A stretch of 64,000 nucleotides of DNA. Source: Sulfitobacter sp. 20_GPM-1509m (GTDB taxonomy: Bacteria > Pseudomonadota > Alphaproteobacteria > Rhodobacterales > Rhodobacteraceae). The position numbers were made by a program, and so were the translations under genes. The first letter of the stretch is position 1. Every line of letters begins with the position of its first letter. The notes under the pieces are model-generated. The model saw nothing but the letters and a program-made list of their open reading frames with translations. It did not search any database and was not told where the DNA came from. This document shows positions 44,906 to 53,329 of the stretch, one piece after another. The DNA lies in assembly GCF_000620505.1 (NCBI RefSeq), contig NZ_JIBC01000009.1, forward strand, positions 124,001 through 188,000. Direction: 5' to 3'.

Positions 44906-46567
44906 GTGACCAAGATCATTGATTTCCGCACCGACCCCAGCAAATACCGCCACTGGCGTGTCGAATATGACGGCCCCGTGGCCAACCTGTTCATGGATGT
45001 GGACGAAGACGCGGGCCTGTTCGACGGCTACCAGTTGAAGCTGAACAGCTATGATCTGGGCGTGGACATCGAGCTGGCCGATGTGGTCCAGCGGATGCGG
45101 TTCGAACACCCCGAGGTCAAGGTCGTGGTGATGCAGTCCGGCAAGGACAAGGTGTTCTGCGCGGGGGCCAACATCCGCATGCTGGGCGGCGCCGCCCATA
45201 GCCACAAGGTGAACTTTTGCAAATTCACCAACGAAACGCGCAACACCTTCGAAGCCGCCGAGGCCGACAGCGGGCAGAAATACATCGCTGCGGTCAAAGG
45301 GGCGTGCGCGGGCGGCGGCTATGAGCTGGCGCTGGCGTGCAACCATATCATGCTGACCGACGACAGCACGTCGTCCGTGTCCTTGCCCGAGGTGCCCTTG
45401 CTGGCGGTTCTGCCCGGCACCGGCGGGCTGACCCGCGTCACCGACAAACGCAAGGTGCGCCGCGACCGCGCCGATATCTTCTGCTCGACCGAGGAAGGCG
45501 TGCGCGGCAAGCGGGCGCAGGACTGGCGGCTGGTGGACGAGGTGATCGCCAACTCGAAATTCGACGAAACCGTGCAGGAACGTGCCCGCGAATTTGCGGC
45601 AGGTTCGTCCAAGGCGGATGTGGCACAGGGCATCACGCTGACGCCCATCGACCGCACGATCGCGGATGACGGCAGTGTGTCCTATGAACTGGTCGAGGTG
45701 GCGCTGGACCGTGCCGCCCGCCGCGCCACGATCACGATCAAAGGCCCCGAAGAGGACGCGCCCGCCGATATGGACGCCTTCACCGCGCAGGGGGATGCGG
45801 CCTATATGCTGCGTCTGGCGCGGCAGTTGGACGATGCCATCCTGCACCTGCGCCTGAACGAGATGGAGGCGGGCCTGCTGGTATTCCGCACCCAGGGCGA
45901 CCCCGAACGCTTTGCCGCGCACGAGGCGCTGTTGATGGACAGTGCCGATCACTGGCTTGCCAACGAGGTGCTGAAATACTGGAAGCGCATCCTGAAACGC
46001 ATCGACGTGACCTCGCGCAGCATGGCGGCGCTGGTGGAGCACGGGTCGTGCTTTACCGGTATCCTTGCCGAAATCCTGTTTTCGGTCGACCGCACCTATA
46101 TGATGGAAGACGAATTTGACGGCGACAACCGCCCCTTGGCGACGATCAGCCTGACGGCTGCGAACTTTGGCCCGATGCCGATGTCCAACGACCTGACCCG
46201 TCTGCAAACCCGCTTCCTGGGCGAACCCGAGGCGGTGGACAAGGCAAAGGCCGCGATAGGCGAACAGCTTGAGGCGGAAGAGGCCGAAGAACTGGGCCTT
46301 GTCACCATGATTCTCGACGACATCGACTGGGAGGACGAGATCCGCATCTTCATGGAAGAGCGCGCCAGCTTCTCGCCCGACGCGATGACGGGGATGGAGG
46401 CGAACCTGCGTTTTGCCGGACCCGAAACGATGGAGACCCGCATTTTTGGCCGGCTGACCGCATGGCAGAACTGGATATTCAACCGCCCCAACGCGGTTGG
46501 TGCAGATGGCGCGCTGCAACGCTACGGCACCGGCAAACGCGGCGATTACAACATGGAACGTGTGTAA
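44906..46567 (+). CDS. boxC: 2,3-epoxybenzoyl-CoA dihydrolase (benzoyl-CoA-dihydrodiol lyase)
   Basis: Opens the ring of 2,3-epoxybenzoyl-CoA to 3,4-dehydroadipyl-CoA semialdehyde and formate. The 553-residue enzyme is crotonase-related. The N-terminal half has the oxyanion-hole segments KVFCAGANIRMLGGAAHSHK and AVKGACAGGGYELALACNHI, and PEVPLLAVLPGTGGLTRVTD follows. The C-terminal half has LVEHGSCFTGILAEILFSVD. Length matches BoxC. It uses a GTG start at 44906. It is the first gene of the box unit. Confidence 0.96.
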   Translation: MTKIIDFRTDPSKYRHWRVEYDGPVANLFMDVDEDAGLFDGYQLKLNSYDLGVDIELADVVQRMRFEHPEVKVVVMQSGKDKVFCAGANIRMLGGAAHSHKVNFCKFTNETRNTFEAAEADSGQKYIAAVKGACAGGGYELALACNHIMLTDDSTSSVSLPEVPLLAVLPGTGGLTRVTDKRKVRRDRADIFCSTEEGVRGKRAQDWRLVDEVIANSKFDETVQERAREFAAGSSKADVAQGITLTPIDRTIADDGSVSYELVEVALDRAARRATITIKGPEEDAPADMDAFTAQGDAAYMLRLARQLDDAILHLRLNEMEAGLLVFRTQGDPERFAAHEALLMDSADHWLANEVLKYWKRILKRIDVTSRSMAALVEHGSCFTGILAEILFSVDRTYMMEDEFDGDNRPLATISLTAANFGPMPMSNDLTRLQTRFLGEPEAVDKAKAAIGEQLEAEEAEELGLVTMILDDIDWEDEIRIFMEERASFSPDAMTGMEANLRFAGPETMETRIFGRLTAWQNWIFNRPNAVGADGALQRYGTGKRGDYNMERV

Positions 46568-46627
46568 CTGAACCTGCGCAGCCGTCCGCGACACGGACAG
46601 CGCGCCGCACCAGATTGGAGAACGAAG

Positions 46628-48079
46628 ATGATGGACCTGATCAACGTAAGCTACGACACCCAGATCCCCAACAACGTGGGGCTGAGCCAGGACAAGAAGG
46701 TGCTGAAAGCACTGGAGAAATGGCACCCCGGTTACATCAACTGGTGGAACGACCTGATCCCGCAGAACTTTCAGGAATCGATGGTCTACCTGCGCACCGC
46801 CGTCAGCGTCGACCCCAAGGGCTGGGCCAAGTTCGATTATGTGAAAATGCCGGAATACCGCTGGGGCGTCCTGCTGGCCCCCGAGGTCGAGGGCCGCACG
46901 ATTCCGATGGGCGAACATTACGGCGAACCCGCATGGCAAGAAGTGCCGGGCGAATACCGCAACATGCTGAAACGGCTGATCGTCATTCAGGGCGACACCG
47001 AACCGGGGTCGGTCGAACAGCAACGGTTCCTTGGGCTGACCGCGCCGTCGCTTTATGACATGCGCAACCTGTTTCAGGTGAACGTGGAAGAGGGCCGCCA
47101 CCTGTGGGCCATGGTCTATCTGCTGCAAAAATACTTTGGCCGCGATGGCCGGGAAGAGGCCGACGACCTGCTGGTCCGCTCGTCCGGCTCGGACGAAGCG
47201 CCGCGGATGCTGGGCGCGTTCAACGAGGAAACGCCTGACTGGCTGTCGTTCTTCATGTTCACCTATTTCACCGACCGCGACGGCAAGATGCAGCTTGAAT
47301 CGCTGGCGCAGTCGGGCTTCGACCCGCTGTCGCGCACCTGCCGGTTCATGCTGACCGAAGAAGCGCACCATATGTTCGTCGGTGAAACCGGCGTGGGCCG
47401 CACCATTCAGGCGACGCTTGAGGCGATGGCGAAACACGGCATCACCGATCCCTATGACATCAACAAGATCCGCGATCTGGGGGTTATCGACCTGCCGACG
47501 ATGCAGAAAAAGCTGAACCTGCATTACACGCTGTCGCTGGACCTGTTCGGACAAGAGGTGTCGACCAACGCCGCCAATGCCTTCAACTATGGCATCAAGG
47601 GCCGGTACATGGAGCAGCGGATCGACGACGATCACAAGTTGTCCGATGCCACCTATCCCGTCACCTCGATCAAGGACGGCAAGATCGTGACCGAAGACGT
47701 CCCCGCCCTGACCGCCATCAACATGCGCCTGCGCGACGACTATGTCCGCGACGCCGCCGGTGGCGTGGGCCGCTGGAACAAACAGATCGCCAAGGCGGGC
47801 ATCGATTTCGAACTGAAGCTGCCGCACGAAGGGTTCCACCGCCAGATCGGCGTGTTCTCGGCCGTGGCCGTGGACCCCGATGGCAACATCATCTCGTCCG
47901 ACGAATGGGCCAAGCGTCAGAACGAATGGCTGCCGACCAAGGCAGATGGCGACTATATCCAGTCGCTGATGAAGCCCTGCTATGAACCCGGCCAATATGC
48001 CTCGTGGATCGCGCCGCCCAAGGTTGGCATCGACAACAAGCCGGGTGATTTCGAATACGTCAAACTGCACATGGCCTGA
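46628..48079 (+). CDS. boxB: Benzoyl-CoA 2,3-epoxidase oxygenase component
   Basis: Di-iron oxygenase that epoxidises benzoyl-CoA with O2. The 483-residue product has iron-ligand helices FQVNVEEGRHLWAMVYLLQK (ExxH type) and CRFMLTEEAHHMFVGETG. The N-terminus is MMDLINVSYDTQIPNNVGLS. Length and motifs fit BoxB. A GGAG site precedes the start at 46628. It lies 60 bases after boxC; BoxA, encoded after a small gene, supplies its electrons. Confidence 0.97.
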   Translation: MMDLINVSYDTQIPNNVGLSQDKKVLKALEKWHPGYINWWNDLIPQNFQESMVYLRTAVSVDPKGWAKFDYVKMPEYRWGVLLAPEVEGRTIPMGEHYGEPAWQEVPGEYRNMLKRLIVIQGDTEPGSVEQQRFLGLTAPSLYDMRNLFQVNVEEGRHLWAMVYLLQKYFGRDGREEADDLLVRSSGSDEAPRMLGAFNEETPDWLSFFMFTYFTDRDGKMQLESLAQSGFDPLSRTCRFMLTEEAHHMFVGETGVGRTIQATLEAMAKHGITDPYDINKIRDLGVIDLPTMQKKLNLHYTLSLDLFGQEVSTNAANAFNYGIKGRYMEQRIDDDHKLSDATYPVTSIKDGKIVTEDVPALTAINMRLRDDYVRDAAGGVGRWNKQIAKAGIDFELKLPHEGFHRQIGVFSAVAVDPDGNIISSDEWAKRQNEWLPTKADGDYIQSLMKPCYEPGQYASWIAPPKVGIDNKPGDFEYVKLHMA

Positions 48080-48149
48080 TGGCTTTGGCCCGGGGCGGGG
48101 TGTAACCTTGGCCCGGGCGCACGTTTTTCCGTCGCTCAGGAGACGACCC

Positions 48150-48320
48150 ATGCAAACCAAACGCACCGTGGCCTATGCGCCGCAAACCCATGCTCTGGCC
48201 GCCGATCTGGCCGCCCTGCAAGGCCCCTGTGTCGGCTGCAAAGGCTGCGAAGGGCTGTGTCAGGCGTTGATCGACGCCATGCTGATCCCCGATATGATCC
48301 TGAACGGGCGCACCTCATGA
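48150..48320 (+). CDS. 56-residue protein with a ferredoxin-type cysteine motif, coupled to boxA
   Basis: A short ORF whose product begins MQTKRTVAYAPQTHALAADL. It contains CVGCKGCEGLC at residues 27-37, a CX2CX2CX3C spacing (Cys27, 30, 33, 37) as used for one [4Fe-4S] cluster, followed by a short helix QALIDAMLIPDMIL. An AGGAG site stands 8 bases before ATG 48150, and its stop overlaps the boxA start (ATGA). It therefore looks like a real, translationally coupled gene. Only one motif is present and the usual proline after the fourth cysteine is absent. A role as a mini-ferredoxin or assembly factor for BoxA/BoxB is inference. Confidence 0.75.
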   Translation: MQTKRTVAYAPQTHALAADLAALQGPCVGCKGCEGLCQALIDAMLIPDMILNGRTS

Positions 48321-49492
48321 ATCAGCCGCTGAAACAGCACCTGATCGACCCCGAGATTTGCATCCGCTGCTATACCTGCGAGATGACCTGCCCTGTGGGC
48401 GCGATTGAACATGACGACAACAACGTCGTGGTGGATGCGGACAAGTGCAATTTCTGCATGGACTGCATTCCGGTCTGTCCCACGGGGTCGATCGACGAAT
48501 GGCGCGTGGTCGATGTGCCTTATACGCTGGATCAGCAATACGCGTTTGAGGAACTGCCCGACCAGCAAGAGATCGAAACCGCCGCCCCCTCCGAAGCGGA
48601 CGACGCGGTGGCCGACCCCATCGCGGCCCTTCTGGCCGAGGCGCATCAGGGGGCAGGCGGCAAGGCCCGTGCGCCTGTCAGCGCGGCCAAGGCGGCGGTG
48701 AATATGTACAACCTTGGCAAGCCGGCCAAGATGACGGTGCAAGGCAACTATCGCCTGACCGACGACCCCGATCACGACGTGCGCCACATCATTCTGGACC
48801 CCGGCGCGCTGCCGTTTCCGGTGCTTGAGGGGCAGTCGGTGGGGATCATTCCGCCGGGCACCGATGCCGACGGCAAGGCGCATCTGCCGCGTCTGTATTC
48901 CATCTCCAGCCCCCGCGACGGTGAACGCGCGGGCTATCACAACATTTCGCTGACGGTAAAGCGCGAGGCGCAGGGGCTGGCGTCGAACTATCTGTGCGAT
49001 CTGGCGCAGGGCGACAGCGTGAACGTCACCGGCCCCTTTGGCGCGACATTCCTGATGCCCAACGACACCAAGGCGCGCCTGCTGATGATCTGCACCGGCA
49101 CCGGATCGGCACCCATGCGTGCCTTTACCATGCAGCGCCAGCGCAGCGGCGCCACCGCCCAGATGACCATGTTCTTTGGCGCGCGCACGCCGGATTCGCT
49201 GCCCTATTTCGGCCCGCTGAAAAAAGTGCCCGAAGCGCAGATGAAGCAGCATCTGGTGTTTTCACGTACTGGCGACAAGGAATATGTGCAGGACCGGATG
49301 ATCGCCGAGGAAGAGGCGGTTGCCGATTTGCTGGCGGATGAAAATACGTATATCTACATCTGTGGCCTGAAAGGCATGGAGGAAGGCGTGGAACGCGCCA
49401 TGACCTCGATTGCCGAAAGTATCGGGCAGCAATGGACCGCTTTGCGCGATGTGATGCGCGAAGAGGGCCGATATCATGTGGAAACCTACTGA
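48317..49492 (+). CDS. boxA: Benzoyl-CoA 2,3-epoxidase reductase component
   Basis: Iron-sulfur flavoprotein of 391 residues that carries electrons from NADPH to BoxB. The N-terminus has two [4Fe-4S] motifs: CIRCYTCEMTCPVGAIE (Cys15, 18, 21, 25) and CNFCMDCIPVCPTGSID (Cys44, 47, 50, 54). A linker rich in Ala and acidic residues (about 75-125) leads to an FNR-like FAD domain (LPRLYSISSPRDGERAG) and an NADP domain (LLMICTGTGSAPMRAFTMQR). It overlaps the small cysteine ORF by 4 bp. Confidence 0.97.
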   Translation: MNQPLKQHLIDPEICIRCYTCEMTCPVGAIEHDDNNVVVDADKCNFCMDCIPVCPTGSIDEWRVVDVPYTLDQQYAFEELPDQQEIETAAPSEADDAVADPIAALLAEAHQGAGGKARAPVSAAKAAVNMYNLGKPAKMTVQGNYRLTDDPDHDVRHIILDPGALPFPVLEGQSVGIIPPGTDADGKAHLPRLYSISSPRDGERAGYHNISLTVKREAQGLASNYLCDLAQGDSVNVTGPFGATFLMPNDTKARLLMICTGTGSAPMRAFTMQRQRSGATAQMTMFFGARTPDSLPYFGPLKKVPEAQMKQHLVFSRTGDKEYVQDRMIAEEEAVADLLADENTYIYICGLKGMEEGVERAMTSIAESIGQQWTALRDVMREEGRYHVETY

Positions 49493-49922
49493 CGTGCCAA
49501 ATTTACCTTCGCCTTTTGTTCATGAAATTCGAGTGACATGGGGCGATTGCGATCCGGCGCGTATTGCCTACACGGGCCGTTTGCCGGTGTTCGCGCTGGA
49601 TGCAATCAATGCCTGGTGGGAGGCGCATCTGGACGGGGACGGCTGGTTCCAGCTGGAACTGGACCGCAACGTCGGCACGCCGTTTGTCAATCTGGCGATG
49701 GATTTCCGCAGCCCCGTCACTCCGCGCCACCGGCTGATGTGCCACGTGTGGCCGCAGCGGCTGGGCGAGAAGTCGATCACCTTCCGCGTGGATGGCTATC
49801 AGAACGATGTGCTGTGTTTCGAGGGTACGTTTACTTGCGTCTTTACCGTGGCTGACGTGTTCAAAAGCCAACCGGCCCCGCCGGATATCCGTGCGGTGGT
49901 CGAGCCGCTGATCCGGCCCTGA
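49476..49922 (+). CDS. Hotdog-fold acyl-CoA thioesterase (4-hydroxybenzoyl-CoA thioesterase-like)
   Basis: 148-residue thioesterase. The active-site segment EIRVTWGDCDPARIAYTGRL has the Asp of the 4-hydroxybenzoyl-CoA thioesterase family, followed by the long helix FALDAINAWWEAHL. The ATG at 49476 overlaps boxA by 17 bases; a GTG at 49494 would start just after it. In a box cluster it likely frees CoA from benzoyl-CoA or a stuck intermediate. That use is inferred. Confidence 0.88.
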   Translation: MWKPTDVPNLPSPFVHEIRVTWGDCDPARIAYTGRLPVFALDAINAWWEAHLDGDGWFQLELDRNVGTPFVNLAMDFRSPVTPRHRLMCHVWPQRLGEKSITFRVDGYQNDVLCFEGTFTCVFTVADVFKSQPAPPDIRAVVEPLIRP

Positions 49923-49926
49923 CGCC

Positions 49927-50814
49927 ATGACAGACCAGTCCAACACACCCTCAGACAACCCGCTGATTCAGCGATTGGCCCAGCGGGTGCGCGAGGCGCG
50001 CAAGGCTCAGAAATTGCCGCGGCGCACGCTGTCGGACCGGTCAGGCGTATCGCCGCGCTATCTGGCGCAACTGGAAACGGGGCAGGGCAATATTTCCATC
50101 CTGTTGCTGGCCCGTGTTGCCGATGCGCTGGGCGTGTCGGTGTCGGCCTTGCTGGCGGATGACGCACCGCTCAGCGATGATACCTTGCGCGTGGCGCATT
50201 TGTTCCAGGCCGCAGGGCCAGACGTGCAGGGCCGCGTGCGCGCAATGCTGGCGCCGCACGCGCCCGGCGGCGCGCGGGCCCAGCGGATCTGTCTGGTCGG
50301 CCTGCGCGGTGCGGGGAAATCGACGCTGGGCAAGGCCGCGGCGGCTGCGCTTGGCATTCCGTTTCTGGAGCTGAACAAGCTGATCGAGGAACACGCAGGT
50401 ATGCCCGTGTCCGAGGTTATGGGGCTGTATGGGCAAGACGGTTACCGCGATCTGGAACAAGAGGTGCTGGACGAGGTGATCCAAAGCGAAAACCGCATGA
50501 TCCTGGCGGTGGGCGGCGGTATCGTCGCCGAGCCGCAGACCTATACCACCCTGTTGGACCGGTTCCACACGGTCTGGGTCCGCACCAGCCCCGCCGAGCA
50601 TATGGCGCGGGTGCGTGCCCAGGGCGACCTGCGCCCGATGAAGGACAATCCGGCGGCGATGGAACAGCTCAAGGCGCTGCTGAGCGTCCGTACACCCCAA
50701 TACGAGCGTGCGCAGGCACAGGTGGACACCGCCAACCGTCCGGTTCAATCCTCGGTGAACGACCTGCTGGCGGTGATCGCCAAACACCGCTTTGTCGAGA
50801 GCATTTCCGTTTGA
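49927..50814 (+). CDS. boxR: BoxR/BzdR-type regulator with HTH and shikimate-kinase-like domain
   Basis: Regulator of the box genes that senses benzoyl-CoA in relatives. The 295-residue protein joins an N-terminal XRE helix-turn-helix (about residues 15-70, including TLSDRSGVSPRYLAQLETGQ) to a C-terminal shikimate-kinase-like domain. Its P-loop is VGLRGAGKSTLGKAAAAALG (residues 124-143). The segment FLELNKLIEEHAG stands where shikimate kinases carry the substrate-binding Asp, so it probably lacks kinase activity and instead binds the CoA ligand. It is 4 bases after the thioesterase, so it is part of the operon it controls. Confidence 0.93.
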   Translation: MTDQSNTPSDNPLIQRLAQRVREARKAQKLPRRTLSDRSGVSPRYLAQLETGQGNISILLLARVADALGVSVSALLADDAPLSDDTLRVAHLFQAAGPDVQGRVRAMLAPHAPGGARAQRICLVGLRGAGKSTLGKAAAAALGIPFLELNKLIEEHAGMPVSEVMGLYGQDGYRDLEQEVLDEVIQSENRMILAVGGGIVAEPQTYTTLLDRFHTVWVRTSPAEHMARVRAQGDLRPMKDNPAAMEQLKALLSVRTPQYERAQAQVDTANRPVQSSVNDLLAVIAKHRFVESISV

Positions 50815-51290
50815 CCGAAGCCGAGGTCGCGACAGCCTTGCAAGACAGCTTCTGGCTGGCCGCGGATCAATTGCTGATGTTCCACACGAACCCCTGGGAG
50901 TTGGACGAGGCGCTGGAGGCGGCGGGGTACCTGATGGGGCCATGTGCTGCGATGGACCTGCTGGGGCTGGACGTGGTGCTGGACCGCAGGCAGGGGGCGG
51001 CGTCGCCCATCCTGCCGCGCATGGTGGCCGAGGGGCGCATGGGCAAGAAGGGCGGCGTGGGGCACTACCGCTATCCCGGTGGCGGTGGTGCCGTGATCGA
51101 CCCGCTGATCGAAGACCTGATCCTGGAAGAAGCCTGGTTCGCCAAGGTCACGCGGCACGACCTGCCCGACACCGAACTGGTCGCGCGGATGCAGGCGGCG
51201 CAGGCGGCGGCTGTGGGGCAACTGCTGGGTCAGGGCGCGCAGCCCGAAGCGGTCAGGCGGGCCTGCCGGACGGGACTGCACGCGCCATAG
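50811..51290 (+). CDS. Stand-alone 3-hydroxyacyl-CoA dehydrogenase C-terminal domain
   Basis: 159 residues that match the C-terminal substrate/dimer domain of 3-hydroxyacyl-CoA dehydrogenase: WELDEALEAAGYLMGPCAAM, DLLGLDVVLDRRQ and GRMGKKGGVGHYRYPG. The NAD-binding Rossmann half is entirely absent. It starts at a TTG overlapping the boxR stop (TTGA). Either a relic, or a CoA-binding helper for the pathway; which is not clear. It is the last gene of the box unit. Confidence 0.78.
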   Translation: MTEAEVATALQDSFWLAADQLLMFHTNPWELDEALEAAGYLMGPCAAMDLLGLDVVLDRRQGAASPILPRMVAEGRMGKKGGVGHYRYPGGGGAVIDPLIEDLILEEAWFAKVTRHDLPDTELVARMQAAQAAAVGQLLGQGAQPEAVRRACRTGLHAP

Positions 51291-51303
51291 ACCTGCGCGT
51301 TGA

Positions 51304-51501
51304 CTACACCGACGACGCGGGGCTGCGGGCCTCCTGCAGCAACGCGGCGATGCGGTCGGGGTCGGCCACTTCGTTGATCAACATCAGCACAAGGCGGGCG
51401 TTCAAGGCATGGCTTTCGGCCTCGGACAGACCTGCGTGGGCTTGCATCAGCGCGTTGTAGATGCTGTCGCCGTTCGGTCCGAGGTTGTCTTGAAGGATCA
51501 T
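51304..51501 (-). CDS. DUF2783 family protein
   Basis: Small soluble protein of 65 residues: MILQDNLGPNGDSIYNALMQ then AHAGLSEAESHALNARLVLM, LINEVADP and a short tail. It matches the DUF2783 family, which is commonly found next to flavin monooxygenase genes. Its start overlaps the upstream monooxygenase stop by 4 bp, so the two are coupled. Function unknown. Confidence 0.8.
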   Translation of the reverse strand: MILQDNLGPNGDSIYNALMQAHAGLSEAESHALNARLVLMLINEVADPDRIAALLQEARSPASSV

Positions 51502-53051
51502 CGTGATTGTCCTTTGGCGCGGGCCAGTGCGGCGGTGATTTGATCCCTGTCTGCGCTGCCGAAACAGGCGCAGATATGTCCGTCGGGGCGGATCAGATAA
51601 TGTCCGGCGCCATAGCGGCGGGACAGTTCGGGCGATGGGGCCGCGATGTGCAGAGGGCGGATGCCCTCGACATCAGGCGCGGCATCATCACCGATGCTCA
51701 GCAGTGTAAACGCACCCTGCGCCTGTTCGACCAGCCAGCCATTGCCCACGGGCGCGTCGATCAACGACTGGCCCACCAAGGGGTGATCCCCGCTTTGAAG
51801 GGTTTTCCCGTGCAGCGAACAGGGTTGCGACAAGCGGCCCGAGTTGATCAGCTTGCGCGCAAAGGGGTGGGTTTCGGCAAGGTCCAGAACGGCGTTGCGA
51901 AACAGCGCCTCGATTGGGGTCTTGGGCGTCATGAAATTGGTGGCGCGGGACGAGTTCAGTATGTTTTCAGCCGACCCATGGCAGCGTTCTTCGCTGTAGC
52001 TGTCCAGCAAGGCGGCAGGGGCATCACCAGACAGGACCGCGGCCAGTTTCCAGCCCAGATTGTCCACGTCCTGAATGCCACCATTGCCACCGCGCGCGCC
52101 AAAGGGCGACACCACATGAGCGCTGTCTCCGACGAACAGCACGCGGTTGTGGACGAAATTGTCCAGCTTGGCACAGCGGAATTTATAGACGCTCATCCAG
52201 TCCAGCCGGAACGGCGTATCCCCGACAATGGCCTTGATCCGCGGGATCACCTTTTCCTCGGTCGCCTCGGCCTTGGGGTCTGTGTCAGGCCCCAGTTGCA
52301 GGTCGATGCGATAGATGTTGTCGGGCTGCTTGTGCAACAGCGCCGACTGGCCGTGGTGAAAGGGCGGCGCGAACCAGAACCAGCGTTCTGGGCTGTCTGT
52401 CTCGAACGGGCTTTGCTGCATTTCCACGTCGACGATCAGGAAATGCTCTTCGAAGGTCTGGCCTTCGAAGGGCAGGTTCATCCGCTTGCGCGTGGGAGAT
52501 GCAGCGCCTTCGGCAGCGACGTAATAGTCGGCTTCCAACTGGTAGGTGCCATCGGGGGTTTCCACGTCGATCACCACATGGTCGCCCTTGTCGGTGTGCC
52601 CCGTGACCTTGTTCAAGAACCGCAGGTCGATCAGGTCCGGCAGTTCTTGTGCCCGCTCGACCAGATATTGTTCGACGTAATATTGCTGAAGGTTGATGAA
52701 GGCGGGGTATTTGTGACCCTCTTCGGGCAACAGGTCAAAGCTGTAGACCGGTTTGTCGCCATGGAACAGACGGCCCACTTTCCACGTCACGCCCTTGGCC
52801 AGCATCCGGTCGCCGACGCCGAGGCGGTCAAAGACTTCAAGCGTGCGCTTGGCCCAGCAGATCGCCCGGCTGCCGACCGAAACCACGTTGTTGTCGTCCA
52901 GCACCACCGAACGCACGCCCTGTTGCGCAAGGTCGATGGCCATGGCCAGCCCGATGGGGCCTGCGCCCACGATCACAACCGGATGGCGCGTCTCTGGTTC
53001 TGTCAGGCCGGGCGGGGCGACATAAGGAAATGGGGTGTAATCATATGCCAT
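51498..53051 (-). CDS. FAD-dependent aromatic monooxygenase (MhpA/PheA family)
   Basis: Flavoprotein hydroxylase of 517 residues. The FAD motif is VVIVGAGPIGLAMAIDLAQQ (about residues 25-44). A DG-type loop follows in ADYYVAAEGAASPTRKRMNL, and the second FAD motif is NRVLFVGDSAHVVSPFGARG. The start at ATG 53051 is preceded by GAAGGA; a TTG five codons upstream was rejected. Adjacent hmgA and fahA suggest it makes homogentisate, for example from 3-hydroxyphenylacetate. Substrate not proven. Confidence 0.85.
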   Translation of the reverse strand: MAYDYTPFPYVAPPGLTEPETRHPVVIVGAGPIGLAMAIDLAQQGVRSVVLDDNNVVSVGSRAICWAKRTLEVFDRLGVGDRMLAKGVTWKVGRLFHGDKPVYSFDLLPEEGHKYPAFINLQQYYVEQYLVERAQELPDLIDLRFLNKVTGHTDKGDHVVIDVETPDGTYQLEADYYVAAEGAASPTRKRMNLPFEGQTFEEHFLIVDVEMQQSPFETDSPERWFWFAPPFHHGQSALLHKQPDNIYRIDLQLGPDTDPKAEATEEKVIPRIKAIVGDTPFRLDWMSVYKFRCAKLDNFVHNRVLFVGDSAHVVSPFGARGGNGGIQDVDNLGWKLAAVLSGDAPAALLDSYSEERCHGSAENILNSSRATNFMTPKTPIEALFRNAVLDLAETHPFARKLINSGRLSQPCSLHGKTLQSGDHPLVGQSLIDAPVGNGWLVEQAQGAFTLLSIGDDAAPDVEGIRPLHIAAPSPELSRRYGAGHYLIRPDGHICACFGSADRDQITAALARAKGQSR

Positions 53052-53062
53052 GTCGGCGTCCT

Positions 53063-53329
53063 TCAAGGGTGGAGCGTGGCACGCAAGGGGCCAAGTGCGA
53101 TGAACAGGAAAAGCACAGCGGTGGTAACAAGCAGCTGATTGCGTTCACGCGGATGGCTGCGCGCCCAGTCACGCAAGGCAGCAAGTGCAGCGAAAGGGCC
53201 GGGCCACATCTTGCCGCTGTTGGCGACGGCGATGCGGCGGGCCTGAAACAGGGCGCGGAACATCTGGAACGCCCAGAGGGCAAAGACCGCCCCCTGTACC
53301 ACCAGAAAAACCGCGCCCCAGGTCGTCAT
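53063..53329 (-). CDS. Small membrane protein of the homogentisate cluster
   Basis: 88 residues with two hydrophobic helices: WGAVFLVVQGAVFALWAFQM near the start and LLVTTAVLFLFIALGPL near the end, joined by a basic polar loop. The start at 53329 overlaps the stop of the upstream MBL gene (ATGA); an in-frame upstream codon gives six more residues. No family recognised. Translational coupling suggests it belongs to the operon. Confidence 0.65.
   Translation of the reverse strand: MTTWGAVFLVVQGAVFALWAFQMFRALFQARRIAVANSGKMWPGPFAALAALRDWARSHPRERNQLLVTTAVLFLFIALGPLRATLHP

Noticed and set aside
44717-48166. A 1149-codon minus-strand open frame opposite boxC and boxB
   Set aside because: High-GC shadow of two clear plus-strand genes; no ribosome site, His/Arg-rich composition and no recognisable domain.
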